From Neobacillus sp. CF12 (GTDB lineage: Bacteria > Bacillota > Bacilli > Bacillales > Cytobacillaceae): a stretch of DNA of 64,000 bases. Of the stretch, positions 1 through 8,633 are shown one piece after another. The notes beneath the pieces are model-generated. The model did no database searches, was not told the origin of the DNA, and saw only the letters and a list, made by a program, of their open reading frames with translations. Location of the stretch: positions 2,804,001-2,868,000 of the forward strand of contig NZ_JAUCEU010000007.1 of the NCBI RefSeq assembly GCF_030348765.1. The letters are read 5' to 3'. The first letter of the stretch is position 1. Every line of letters starts with the position of its first letter. The position numbers were made by a program, and so were the translations under genes.

Positions 1-24
1 TTAGTTCTGGTGACCCATAATAAA

Positions 25-53
25 AATCCCTCAAACTCTTAGTCTGAGGGATT
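25..53 (-). terminator. Rho-independent terminator of the M4 protease gene
   Basis: A 9-bp perfect stem (AATCCCTCA / TGAGGGATT) is followed, in the minus direction, by a run of five T. It lies 44 bases past the stop codon of the protease gene. Confidence 0.8.
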
Positions 54-75
54 ATAAAACGCACTTCACTATTCA
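43..75. repeat. Direct repeat copy 1 (copy 2 at 1963-1994)
   Basis: The terminator arm plus downstream bases (TCTGAGGG, ATAAACGCACTTCA-like) recurs almost unchanged at 1963-1994, on the other side of the protease gene. Both copies sit in terminators read leftwards. A tandem duplication that was later deleted, or a terminator copied between two neighbouring transcription units, would both explain it. Confidence 0.6.
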
Positions 76-96
76 TTTTGCAGGCAATTTAAATAC

Positions 97-1773
97 TTAG
101 TGAATTCCCACCGCATTAAATCCAGCATTCGCTGCAGTCACTTCCTCGCTGCCTTCACCATAAAGATCAATAGCAGAATGAACAATAGCCTGACGGGCAT
201 CGCTGAAATCGGAATTAGAGGTTAAATAGACCGTTAAAGCACGATAGTAGATCTGCCCTAATTTTTCCCTGCCGATTTCTTGGCCAATCAAGTAGGCAGC
301 ATGGTTTGTAATCGAGGAGTTAACATGGACACCGCCACCATCAACAGAAGTTGGCATATGATAAAACTCGTCCATATGGTCTGGATAGACTCCGCCATTT
401 GTGCTATACGCCCTTCTTTGCTCGTTGCTAACGACAACACTGTTTGGATTACTTAGGCTGCGCAATACGGTTACACCTTCAGCTTTAGCAGCCGGTGCCA
501 TAATATCCTCACCCATTTCCCAATCACTATCATCAACAAGAGCACCAAAGACGTCTGCAAAGGATTCGTTTAACGCTCCAGATTGATTGCGATACACTAA
601 ATTAGCAGAGTGAGAGATAACACCATGCGTCATTTCGTGGGCAGCCACATCAAGACCAGCTGATAGAGAAGTCATGAATACACCGTCACCATCACCATAT
701 GTCATCCAACGACCATTCCAGGAGGCATTATTATAATTGTTACCATAGTGAACTCTAGAAATGATTGCCATTCCTTCCCCATCAAGGGAATTGCGCCCAT
801 GCTCATTTAGGTAATACTCATATACCTTTTCAGAATTATAGTGTGCATCGACCAGCGCTCGATCATAGTCGCCGATAAACGCTGCAGAATTCCCTACATA
901 AAGAGTATCATTACTAGAAGTATTATCATTTTTTGCGTCATACGTTACGATTCCTTCAAGGTTCTCATGCGAGTAATCTGCTAATGCAAACTTCGTTCCC
1001 GCATTCGGTTCTTTTACTTGAGTAATATGTAATTCCCTGTGTTCACCATGTACACCTTTTCCAGCACCTTTTTGTGTTTTCACTTCATCAGCATGCATTA
1101 AGCCATTATACTTGTCGATGACTTTTCCTGTTTTTGCATCCACAAAGACAAACCAGTTTCCAGGCTCATCCCCCATGAAGTTAACATTTAGTTTATAGGC
1201 TGTATAATTTTCCCCTTCGAAAGGAAGGACAACAAGCTCAGTAGTTGGCTCATAGGTCAGCTCTTCAGGAGCATTGACAGATGATAAAGCCGTCTTTAAT
1301 GCAGTATCACTACTTAAAGAGGCAGCCGTGTCTACTGCATTCTCGGCAATCGTCTGATTTACTCTTCCGTTGACGGATACCACTTCATTATTCTCATTAA
1401 AATGAACCACAACCTCGGCTCCTTCAACATTTACTCCATTTACTGCCTGATTAAAGCGGACGTGGGTCATACCAAGTTTATCTTTTTTTACACTCTTCAC
1501 TTTTAGATTCTTATCCGGATTATTAATTCCGGTTTTGGCTTCGTTTTTCTTCAAATAATTCAATGCTTCGAAAGAGGTACTTGATGAGAATTTCTCTGCA
1601 AATCGCTCCTTCACGAATAATGGAACACTTGCCTTCTCATTCCATTCCTTAGAAGCTTGTACACTATTAACGACCTTTGTATCAGCCGGCTGCGCAAAAA
1701 CACTACTAACTGGGATAGAACCTACCAACATCGCTGACGACAGAGCTACAGGTATAATAAACTTTTTCTTCAT
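97..1773 (-). CDS. npr: Bacillolysin-type secreted neutral metalloprotease (M4)
   Basis: Extracellular zinc endopeptidase of the thermolysin family that degrades proteins outside the cell. The first ~28 residues form a Sec signal peptide (MKKK, hydrophobic core, VFAQ cleavage region). Next come an FTP/PepSY propeptide (about 60-225), then the mature enzyme. Zinc-binding HEMTH begins near residue 379 and the third ligand glutamate lies in the ESFADVFG motif; the C-terminal NHAAY region carries the usual substrate-side residues. About 558 residues is normal for the family. An AGGAGGT site lies 9 bases before ATG 1773; a GTG three bases upstream is also possible. It is monocistronic and has its own terminator. 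Confidence 0.96.
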   Translation of the reverse strand: MKKKFIIPVALSSAMLVGSIPVSSVFAQPADTKVVNSVQASKEWNEKASVPLFVKERFAEKFSSSTSFEALNYLKKNEAKTGINNPDKNLKVKSVKKDKLGMTHVRFNQAVNGVNVEGAEVVVHFNENNEVVSVNGRVNQTIAENAVDTAASLSSDTALKTALSSVNAPEELTYEPTTELVVLPFEGENYTAYKLNVNFMGDEPGNWFVFVDAKTGKVIDKYNGLMHADEVKTQKGAGKGVHGEHRELHITQVKEPNAGTKFALADYSHENLEGIVTYDAKNDNTSSNDTLYVGNSAAFIGDYDRALVDAHYNSEKVYEYYLNEHGRNSLDGEGMAIISRVHYGNNYNNASWNGRWMTYGDGDGVFMTSLSAGLDVAAHEMTHGVISHSANLVYRNQSGALNESFADVFGALVDDSDWEMGEDIMAPAAKAEGVTVLRSLSNPNSVVVSNEQRRAYSTNGGVYPDHMDEFYHMPTSVDGGGVHVNSSITNHAAYLIGQEIGREKLGQIYYRALTVYLTSNSDFSDARQAIVHSAIDLYGEGSEEVTAANAGFNAVGIH

Positions 1774-2099
1774 CACTCAATACCTCCTATTATTTTCCAC
1801 AGAGTTTATTATAGGTTAGTAGAATTTAAATAGCATGAATAATTTTAATTATTTTAATATTATAAATATATGGAAAAATAAGCCTATTTTATATCCTAGG
1901 ATAGGTATAATCTACCAATCGCCATCAGCTTCCATAACAAAAAAATCCCCCATACTTTTTTGTCTGAGGGAACATAAACGCACTTCAATTTTCACTTAAA
2001 TCTACTAAAACTATTCATACCCAGCTATGCATTTCAATCAAAGCTACTGTCTCAACGAATGTTGATCGTATTTGGCAACATACGAGATGTAGTTCTTAC
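1774..2099. other. Intergenic: protease promoter region and ECF-operon terminator
   Basis: The left part is AT-rich leader of the protease gene; a good -10 (TATAAT, minus strand) lies near 1808-1813 but I see no convincing -35. The right part holds a terminator (1946-1971) and the second copy of the direct repeat. No gene is visible. Confidence 0.5.
1946..1971 (-). terminator. Terminator of the ECF transporter operon
   Basis: Stem TCCCCCA / TGAGGGA with one mismatch, then seven T in the minus direction. It lies about 130 bases after the stop of the T-component gene. Confidence 0.7.
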
Positions 2100-2930
2100 T
2101 TACCTAAATGGATTATAAAAACGATTTCCATCCAAAAAGGTAATGATCATTGAAAAGACAAACAAAAGGACATTAAGCATAATGGCTAAATAATCTGTTT
2201 TTGTAAAGGGTCTCTCATGGTACCATGATCTTCTCTTTTGACTGCCAAAGCCTCGAAGCTCTATTGCAGCACTTATTGTTTCAATCCGATTGAGGCTTGA
2301 AAAAATTAACGGCATTAAAATGGATGATGCATAGCGTAATTTTTTGGTCAATTTTTGTTTTTTTGATAAATCAATCCCTCGTGCCTGTTGAGCGAGTGAG
2401 ATGTTCTGATAATCCCGCTGAATATCTGGAATATATCGCAGCGCAAGAGCTACTGCATATGCAATTCGATAGTTTACTCCGATTTTATTAAGAGAAGCTG
2501 CAAATTCACTGGGATGTGTCGTGACCATAAACAACAAGGCAAGCGGAATAATGGTCAAATATTTAAGCGTTAAATTAAATTGGTAGAATAGCTGCTCAGC
2601 GGTTAAAGTATAATGTCCAATTATGTGAAGAAACTCATGCTTCGTATGATACATTTCAACACCATGCATCGGTTCAAAAAGAAAAATAGCAATATTGTTT
2701 ATAAACAAAAATAATAAGAATATATAGAATACAAAAGAAATATAACGAAATTCGACCTTCGATAAAAGAAAGATCATAATCCCTAATATAAACATAACAA
2801 CAAGTATCCTAGTATCATAGGTTATCATTGCTGTTAGTGACCAAAGAATAAAACCTATCAGTTTAGCAGCTCCAGTAAGACGATGAATCGGGGATTCTTG
2901 ATGAATATAAGAAAGAATTTTATGATTCAT
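2100..2930 (-). CDS. ECF transporter transmembrane (T) component
   Basis: EcfT/CbiQ-like membrane subunit that couples the ATPases to the substrate-binding S subunit in a vitamin-type importer. It has about five to six hydrophobic helices and, in the cytoplasmic region near residues 180-230, the two short Ala-Arg-Gly type coupling motifs (ARG in QQARGIDL and ELRGFG). Length 276 fits the family. The start overlaps the stop of the ATPase gene by 4 bases (ATGA), so the two are translationally coupled; it is the last gene of an S-A-T operon. Confidence 0.88.
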   Translation of the reverse strand: MNHKILSYIHQESPIHRLTGAAKLIGFILWSLTAMITYDTRILVVMFILGIMIFLLSKVEFRYISFVFYIFLLFLFINNIAIFLFEPMHGVEMYHTKHEFLHIIGHYTLTAEQLFYQFNLTLKYLTIIPLALLFMVTTHPSEFAASLNKIGVNYRIAYAVALALRYIPDIQRDYQNISLAQQARGIDLSKKQKLTKKLRYASSILMPLIFSSLNRIETISAAIELRGFGSQKRRSWYHERPFTKTDYLAIMLNVLLFVFSMIITFLDGNRFYNPFR

Positions 2931-4633
2931 AGCTGTCGGGTCCTCCGATCAAAATGAATGAAGCGTTTGACAAAGTCTCGTTGGTCAAAAAAATCTGCTT
3001 TTTTAGCTAATTGATAGAGTGATGATTCTTTTAAATTAGCCAGACGGATAACGTCTTCATCTGTAAGGATGTTGGCAGGTTCGTCTTCTTTTATCTTTTG
3101 TCCCTCTGATATTACAATGGCTCTGTTTGTATATTCGAGCATCAAATGCATATCGTGGGTAATCATGATAATGGTGATTCCTTGTTGATTTAAGTTCCAC
3201 AGAAACTCCATAATTTCGTTATAGTGTTTATAGTCCTGACCGGCTGTTGGCTCGTCCAATAAAATTAATTTCGGTCCTAGCACTAATACGGATGCAATCG
3301 TCACTCTCTTTTTCTGCCCGAAGCTTAAGGCTGAGATGGGCCAATTTCTTAATTCATAAAGCCCGCATATTTTTAAAGCATGAAATACTTTATCTTCTAT
3401 ATCTTTATTTGGTACTCCACGAAATTTTAATCCTAGTGCTACTTCATCAAATATGAAATTTTGAGAAATCATTTGATTTGGGTTCTGCAGTACGAAGCCA
3501 ATATGATCTCCCCGCTCTTTTATGGATTGTTCTATAAGATTTTCACCTTCATATAAGATTTCCCCTGCTGTAGGAGGATAAAAACCGCATATTAACTTGG
3601 CAAGGGTTGATTTTCCAGCTCCATTTTTACCGATTAAAGATAATAATTCTCCTTTGTTAATCTTGAATGAAACATCTTTAATAATCTCTTTTGTTTTTGA
3701 ATACCCGAAATGAATATTCTTTAGCTCTAAAAGAACATCATTTTTTGGTTTTTTCTCGGCATTTCCCACGGTCTCATACCATGCATGAAGCTTCGTTTTA
3801 TTGACTTCAATGTTTAATGTCTTTAAACTTTTAGGCTTCAGCTTTGGAGTGATAGTACATCCTGCATATCTCAAAGCTGTTAGATAGAGCGGCTCACGGA
3901 TACCCGTATCTCTTAGCAGATTTGAGCTTAATAATTCATTAGGTGTCAAATCCGCTAATATGCAACCCTCATCTATAATTACAATACGATCTACCTCACC
4001 ATGCAGCACATCTTCCAATCGATGCTCAATAATAATCGTTGTCTTTCCAGTTTGCTTATGAATACGGTCGATAAGTTCAATCGCCTTTTTCCCTGTTGCT
4101 GGGTCCAAATTTGCCAAGGGTTCATCAAATAGAAGAATATTTACATTATCAATCATACTTCCTGCAAGTGTAACCCTTTGCTTTTGTCCTCCGGAAAGGT
4201 CCTGTGGTGTTGAATCCAAATGCTCTGTCATATCCACCATTTCTGCAACTCGTTTCACTGATTCAAATAGCTCTTTTTGTGGAACAATTTGATTCTCAAG
4301 TTTAAACGCAATATCCTCTGCTGCGGTTAAACCGATGAATTGGGCATCAGGATCCTGTAACACCGTACCAACCATTGAAGATAGTTTAAAAATACTTTCC
4401 TCTTTTGTTTCTTTTCCAAAAATCATTAAACTCCCTGAAATTTCACCAGGATAAAAAAAGGGAACCAATCCATTTAAACAATGTCCTAATGTACTTTTTC
4501 CAGACCCTGATGGTCCTATAATTAGAATTTTTTCTCCTTCATAAATAGTCAAATTAATACCACTTAGTGTTGGAGAGGACTGTGCCCGGTAGTGGAAACT
4601 AAAATTAGTAAATTCAATAACTGGTTTTCTCAT
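2927..4633 (-). CDS. ECF transporter duplicated ATP-binding protein (A1-A2)
   Basis: Two ABC ATPase domains in one chain, powering the ECF importer. Domain 1 has Walker A GPSGSGKST and signature LSGGQKQR; domain 2 has Walker A GKNGAGKST, a variant signature (ALSFGQKKR) and Walker B ILLDEPTAGQD. This is the YkoD-like fused arrangement, in contrast to separate EcfA/EcfA'. I place the start at the internal ATG 4633 (568 residues) because AGAAGGAAG precedes it by 7-8 bases; the open frame reaches 4699 but its first 22 codons run through an intergenic hairpin. Confidence 0.9.
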   Translation of the reverse strand: MRKPVIEFTNFSFHYRAQSSPTLSGINLTIYEGEKILIIGPSGSGKSTLGHCLNGLVPFFYPGEISGSLMIFGKETKEESIFKLSSMVGTVLQDPDAQFIGLTAAEDIAFKLENQIVPQKELFESVKRVAEMVDMTEHLDSTPQDLSGGQKQRVTLAGSMIDNVNILLFDEPLANLDPATGKKAIELIDRIHKQTGKTTIIIEHRLEDVLHGEVDRIVIIDEGCILADLTPNELLSSNLLRDTGIREPLYLTALRYAGCTITPKLKPKSLKTLNIEVNKTKLHAWYETVGNAEKKPKNDVLLELKNIHFGYSKTKEIIKDVSFKINKGELLSLIGKNGAGKSTLAKLICGFYPPTAGEILYEGENLIEQSIKERGDHIGFVLQNPNQMISQNFIFDEVALGLKFRGVPNKDIEDKVFHALKICGLYELRNWPISALSFGQKKRVTIASVLVLGPKLILLDEPTAGQDYKHYNEIMEFLWNLNQQGITIIMITHDMHLMLEYTNRAIVISEGQKIKEDEPANILTDEDVIRLANLKESSLYQLAKKADFFDQRDFVKRFIHFDRRTRQL

Positions 4634-4672
4634 TTTCAACTTCCTTCTGTTTGTTAGACTAATTAAAAATGC

Positions 4673-4691
4673 CGGTGATGGGAGATCACCG
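4673..4691 (-). terminator. Intergenic hairpin with T-run between S and A genes
   Basis: A 7-bp perfect stem (CGGTGAT / ATCACCG, loop of 5) is followed by GGCATTTTTAATT in the minus direction. It lies just after the S-gene stop and before the ATPase ribosome binding site, so it could lower expression of the A and T genes relative to S, or protect the 3' end of the S mRNA. Confidence 0.5.
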
Positions 4692-4702
4692 ACATTCACT
4701 TC

Positions 4703-5260
4703 TTACAATTCTCGAGTCAAGCTGCCTTTTTTAGGACGCGTTTTGGCATATGCTATTGCTAGCAACGTTCCTAAAACACCAACGGTTACTATATTAGCCG
4801 CACCCGCTACAAGGCCTTGGATGTATACTTTATTGGCTGGTTCTGCATATATTAGGATATCTAAAGTAGGAGCAATTAAAAACCATGCAATTGAGTTAGT
4901 AATAACTTGAATGATATTAAAAGAAATAATAGCTTTTCCACCAAATTCCCCATCCCGAAGGTTGATCCGTGATGCTGCTAATCCTATTAATAATCCTACG
5001 ACTCCTGAGGAGATAATCCAGCTAAACCAGGGTGCTCCATAAAAAACAGCGTCCTTAATCGTATGACCAATTAATCCAATCAGCAATCCAGCCACAGGAC
5101 CGTAAAGTAATGACATTAGGGCTAAGAACGCATAAGATGTTTCGACGTTTGTATTTGGTATGCCTGTTGGAATCGAACCAAACCTACTTAAAATTATAAA
5201 CACCGCAGCACCAATACCGATTGCAACAACAGTTTTAATCGATAGCACTTTCGAATTCAT
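4703..5260 (-). CDS. ECF transporter substrate-binding (S) component, UPF0397-like
   Basis: Small membrane protein of 185 residues with about five to six hydrophobic segments. The N-terminal segment ([11 protein letters not shown]) and the [17 protein letters not shown] motif are typical of the UPF0397 family, which databases label as a riboflavin-type ECF substrate-binding protein. The true vitamin is not settled: I see no FMN or thiamine riboswitch in the leader, so the substrate stays open. First gene of the S-A-T operon. Confidence 0.82.
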   Translation of the reverse strand: MNSKVLSIKTVVAIGIGAAVFIILSRFGSIPTGIPNTNVETSYAFLALMSLLYGPVAGLLIGLIGHTIKDAVFYGAPWFSWIISSGVVGLLIGLAASRINLRDGEFGGKAIISFNIIQVITNSIAWFLIAPTLDILIYAEPANKVYIQGLVAGAANIVTVGVLGTLLAIAYAKTRPKKGSLTREL

Positions 5261-5282
5261 GGTAAGCCCCCCTTTTTTTGGT

Positions 5283-5304
5283 AATATGAAATATATTTCA
5301 TATT
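5283..5304. promoter_or_regulatory. Perfect 22-bp palindrome upstream of the ECF operon
   Basis: Left half AATATGAAATA is followed directly by its exact reverse complement. It lies 23-44 bases upstream of the S-gene ATG, where a repressor would block transcription. No regulator gene is adjacent, so the binding protein is unknown. Confidence 0.55.
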
Positions 5305-5390
5305 CAGTTTATTTTAGAGTCAAATAAATTATTATCGCACTTTTATACCATTTTTCAGCTAGGGTTAGCTATATTAAAGGAGACTTAAGA

Positions 5391-5417
5391 AATCCGGCTC
5401 ATTCATTGGGCCGGATT
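5391..5417. terminator. Terminator hairpin
   Basis: Stem AATCCGGC / GCCGGATT with loop, flanked by seven T on the plus strand and by TTTCTT in the minus direction. It sits just past the 3' end of the CBO0543-type gene and probably ends that transcript, perhaps acting both ways. Confidence 0.7.
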
Positions 5418-5427
5418 TTTTTCAAAT

Positions 5428-5886
5428 TTAACTTACCTTTTGATTTATTAATTGCATAATACTGCGGATAAAAAACATTAGAATAAAGGTGCTAATAAAT
5501 GTATGCATCCATGTCCATGTATGGTATTCAATTAAATCGGTATATCTTTCAAATAGAACCTCAATGACTGTTAAAGCAGTGGTGAACAATAAACAATATA
5601 GAAAAATGCCTTTAAAGCTAGAGTGATACGTTTTTTGATATAAGTAAATACAAACAACGGGAAAGAGAAGATATTCATACAGAAGGCTCGAAGTGAAATA
5701 GTTATCTAAAAACCTTATTGGATATTCAAGCATGTTTTCTTCTACAACAAGAACGCCAATTAACGTTGAAAGATAAGCATTCAATAAAAAAATTAAAATC
5801 CAGTCTTTGATGAAGGGCTTTCTTAAACTGAATATTAATAGGGTAATTCCAACTAGTAACAATGCCCACAAAATGATTCTTTCCAT
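5428..5886 (-). CDS. CBO0543-type membrane protein
   Basis: A 152-residue integral membrane protein with four to five hydrophobic helices. The sequence (KDWILIFLLNAYLS near 28-41; the WTWMHTF region near 122) matches the family called CBO0543 in Bacillaceae and Clostridia, whose function is unknown. It stands alone with its own terminator. Two copies of a TAATCAAACG-type palindrome lie upstream. Confidence 0.75.
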   Translation of the reverse strand: MERIILWALLLVGITLLIFSLRKPFIKDWILIFLLNAYLSTLIGVLVVEENMLEYPIRFLDNYFTSSLLYEYLLFPVVCIYLYQKTYHSSFKGIFLYCLLFTTALTVIEVLFERYTDLIEYHTWTWMHTFISTFILMFFIRSIMQLINQKVS

Positions 5887-5980
5887 AAAAAAATCCGCCT
5901 TATAGTGTTAATTTCTCCTTTTATTATTACCCAATCTACAAATACATCTCAGTATTCAACAAAATTCGAGCAGCATCCCC

Positions 5981-5998
5981 TAATCAAACGTTTGATTA
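5981..5998. promoter_or_regulatory. Perfect 18-bp palindrome TAATCAAACGTTTGATTA
   Basis: Exact inverted repeat of the kind bound by TetR-family repressors, about 95 bases upstream of the CBO0543-type gene. A weaker second copy is at 6134-6151. Confidence 0.5.
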
Positions 5999-6133
5999 AA
6001 TGTCCAAGAACCCTTTTAAAAAACGAACCTTGGCTAGTCTTGAGGAGAAATTATTGTCGAGGAAATAGTGATGGTTTTCGCTAATCATCTGCAGGGAATC
6101 GTGAAAATAACTTTTTTCAACATAAAAATGTAT

Positions 6134-6151
6134 TATACAAACGTTTAATTA
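6134..6151. promoter_or_regulatory. Second, imperfect copy of the palindrome
   Basis: TATACAAACGTTTAATTA matches the perfect copy at 15 of 18 positions, including the whole CAAACGTTT core. Confidence 0.35.
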
Positions 6152-6231
6152 GATTCGGTATGATTCTTTCACATAGCAGCATTTTATCTCAAAAGCAGAG
6201 AGAAAATTGTCAATCATTAAACAACCAAAAC

Positions 6232-6256
6232 AGCCCCATCTCGATTGAGAGGGGCT
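6232..6256 (-). terminator. Terminator of the DUF1002 gene
   Basis: Stem AGCCCC..CTC / GAG..GGGGCT closed by GATT, followed by a T-rich tract in the minus direction, 24 bases after the stop codon. Confidence 0.75.
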
Positions 6257-6279
6257 TTAAAAGTTTTATTTTGTGTTCA

Positions 6280-7149
6280 TTAAGCAGTGAGTTCACGAAT
6301 CGTATCAAGCGAGCGATTTAAGAAATCTTGCAACTTCTGTAGGAATGACTGCCCCTCTTCCGATTGCAAAAATGTCGAGACTTTTTCTGCGGTCACACTT
6401 AACTGTTCTTTTACTTGATTCCAATCAATATCCATTGCCTTCAGTTGGTTGAAGAAGTCTACTAACATATCTAACTCTGCATCTGTTAATGTAATCCCAA
6501 GCTCTGCGGCCACCTGTTCAATTAACGCACGCAAGTCAGCTTCTGTTTTCGGTTCATTCTTGGCGATTTCATCCTTGACTTTTCCCATGAGAGAAGCAGC
6601 ATTGTCCGCTCCAATCGAGTCACCAAGCTGTGCCGTTTTCACCATTTCTTCATTTGCCATTTTTTTGATTTCTTCCGGAATTTCTTTATTCGTTGTCGCC
6701 TCATAAGCTTTCATAATTCCTGTCAAAGCAGCTGTACCTGATACTTCAAACGGAGCAGAAATCTGTATGGTTGCATCCTTTACACCGGCTGTAGTCAAGG
6801 CATTGATATACATTTCATCCGTAACCCATGTAATATGGTTTGTCTGAACCTCTAACCCAGAATCCTTCGCACCCATCGTAATACTCGCTGATGAAATCGC
6901 ACGGGAACCAATTTGTGACTTAGGAATAAACTCCCCTAAATAATCATGCTCTTCTTTATTGGACACCGTAATCATTTGTGCGTTTTCCGGTACCTCTAAC
7001 TCTGCTAACATATCATTTTTTTGCTGTTCGGTAAGGTTTTCTCCTAATGAAACAATGACATCTCCTTCTACTGCATCTGCAAAGCTTATAGAAGGAATAG
7101 AGAGAAGTATTGTTATCGCAAGCATTATTGCAAGTATTCTTCGTTTCAT
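6280..7149 (-). CDS. ypuA: DUF1002 exported protein, YpuA-like
   Basis: Exported protein of unknown function. A signal peptide (MKRRILAIMLAITILLS...SFA) covers residues 1-25. The DUF1002 signature regions are clear: DVIVSLGENL, SNKEEHDYLG, QIGSRAISSASI and APFEVSGTAALTGIMKAYE. 289 residues matches B. subtilis YpuA. The start is ATG 7149, six bases after AGGAGGTC; the open frame extends ten codons further but without a ribosome binding site. Monocistronic. Confidence 0.88.
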   Translation of the reverse strand: MKRRILAIMLAITILLSIPSISFADAVEGDVIVSLGENLTEQQKNDMLAELEVPENAQMITVSNKEEHDYLGEFIPKSQIGSRAISSASITMGAKDSGLEVQTNHITWVTDEMYINALTTAGVKDATIQISAPFEVSGTAALTGIMKAYEATTNKEIPEEIKKMANEEMVKTAQLGDSIGADNAASLMGKVKDEIAKNEPKTEADLRALIEQVAAELGITLTDAELDMLVDFFNQLKAMDIDWNQVKEQLSVTAEKVSTFLQSEEGQSFLQKLQDFLNRSLDTIRELTA

Positions 7150-7500
7150 AAAAAGACCTCCTGTTATACATGTAATCATTCAAAAAGAATGGTTCATGTT
7201 TCGCCAATAAATCAAATTGACTTTGCATTATCTTAACATAGGGGTTTGGGATTTCATTATAAGAATGGATAACATTTATGCTATTTCTATTAAGATTCTT
7301 TCAAGCTAGATAATAATGTTACAGCCTTTAGGTAAACCACAATTTAGTTTAATAAATATAACTAGTAGATTGCGTCCAACAAGAACGTTAGTTCGACAAA
7401 AACACGACTATAGTAACTGGTTAAATATATTCTGAATTGTTAAACTATTGGTAACTCCCTAGAATACACAGAAAAACTAATTCTGTCAGGAGGGATACAA
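7150..7500. other. Divergent intergenic region between ypuA and isp
   Basis: It holds the leaders of two divergent genes. A TTGAAA / CATAAA pair (minus strand, spacer 18, around 7280-7310) may be the ypuA promoter. AGGAGGGAT six bases before 7501 is the isp ribosome binding site. No other gene is seen. Confidence 0.4.
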
Positions 7501-8454
7501 ATGAAGCAAAGATTACATTTATTTCCGTATCAAGTGAATGCAGTGGTTGAAATGGTGTCTGAGGTGCCAAAAGGTATTGAACTTATTTCGGCTCCAAAAA
7601 TTTGGGAGAAATCGAAGGGTAAGGGAATCACGGTTGCGATATTGGACACAGGCTGCGATGTTACCCATCCTGATTTAAGTGAGCGGATTATCGGCGGACG
7701 GAATTTCACGGATGATGATAATGGAAATCTTGATGTATACACTGACTATAATGGTCATGGAACTCATGTGGCTGGCACAATAGCTGCCACCCAAAACAAT
7801 AACGGAGTAATTGGTGTTGCACCAGAAGCAAGTTTATTGATTTTAAAGGTGCTTGATAAAAATGGATCAGGACAATACGACTGGATTATTAATGGAATTA
7901 ACTATGCAGTTGAACAAAAGGTGGATATCATCTCCATGAGCCTCGGTGGTCCACAAGATGTACCTGAGTTGCATCAGGCGATTCAAAACGCCGTTGATAA
8001 TCAAATACTGGTCGTTTGTGCTGCTGGTAATGAGGGAGATGGACAGGATTCTTCAGATGAATTCTCCTTTCCTGGCAGTTATAATGAAGTCATCAGTGTC
8101 GGAGCGATTAATCTAGAGCGCCGTTCTTCTGAATTTTCAAATTCGAATAATGAAGTCGACTTAGTAGCTCCGGGTGAGGAAATCCTTTCAACGTATTTAA
8201 ACGGATCTTATGCAAAACTAACTGGAACTTCTATGGCAACACCGCATATATCCGGTGCACTTGCCCTTATAAAAGATGTGGCTAACAATGACTTTGAGCG
8301 AAATCTGACAGAGCCTGAGCTATATGCACAATTAATAAAGAGAACGGTTCCTCTAGGAAACTCACCAAAACTCGAAGGCAACGGATTGCTGTACTTAACA
8401 GTAGAGGACTACTTATCGAATGTGTTCAACGAAAAATTATCTGCCCAAGTGTAA
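7501..8454 (+). CDS. isp: Intracellular subtilisin-like serine protease
   Basis: Cytoplasmic serine endopeptidase that turns over protein, typically on entry into stationary phase. It has no signal peptide; instead residues 5-10 (LHLFPY) correspond to the LIPY-type inhibitory pro-sequence of the intracellular subtilisins. The catalytic triad is complete: Asp49 (ILDTG), His86 (HGTHVAG) and Ser244 (GTSMATPH). 317 residues matches IspA of B. subtilis. It is monocistronic with a terminator at 8502. Confidence 0.96.
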   Translation: MKQRLHLFPYQVNAVVEMVSEVPKGIELISAPKIWEKSKGKGITVAILDTGCDVTHPDLSERIIGGRNFTDDDNGNLDVYTDYNGHGTHVAGTIAATQNNNGVIGVAPEASLLILKVLDKNGSGQYDWIINGINYAVEQKVDIISMSLGGPQDVPELHQAIQNAVDNQILVVCAAGNEGDGQDSSDEFSFPGSYNEVISVGAINLERRSSEFSNSNNEVDLVAPGEEILSTYLNGSYAKLTGTSMATPHISGALALIKDVANNDFERNLTEPELYAQLIKRTVPLGNSPKLEGNGLLYLTVEDYLSNVFNEKLSAQV

Positions 8455-8501
8455 AAAATATAACGAAATAAGTTATTCAAGAATTATAGATTGAAAGAAG
8501 A

Positions 8502-8528
8502 GCAGCCATTAGGCTGCCTTTTGTATTT
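8502..8528 (+). terminator. Terminator of isp
   Basis: GCAGCC / GGCTGC stem with a four-base loop, followed by CTTTTGTATTTTT. Confidence 0.8.
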
Positions 8529-8633
8529 TTATACTTTGTTAGAATTGTTGTCATAATAGGTATAATTAATTATTTTAATTTTCTGAATTATAAAATAAAA
8601 TATCGATATAATATGGAAAAGGTGGCGATAAAA

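Larger units (their letters stand above)
5887..6231. other. Intergenic region with two related palindromes
   Basis: No convincing gene. The only structure I see is a pair of related operator-like palindromes (5981-5998 and 6134-6151), 153 bases apart. A 30-codon open stretch on the minus strand lacks a ribosome binding site. Confidence 0.4.

Noticed and set aside
5261..5390. Riboswitch (FMN, TPP) before the ECF operon
   Set aside because: The leader is short and AT-rich and lacks the conserved cores; the only structure is the 22-bp palindrome.
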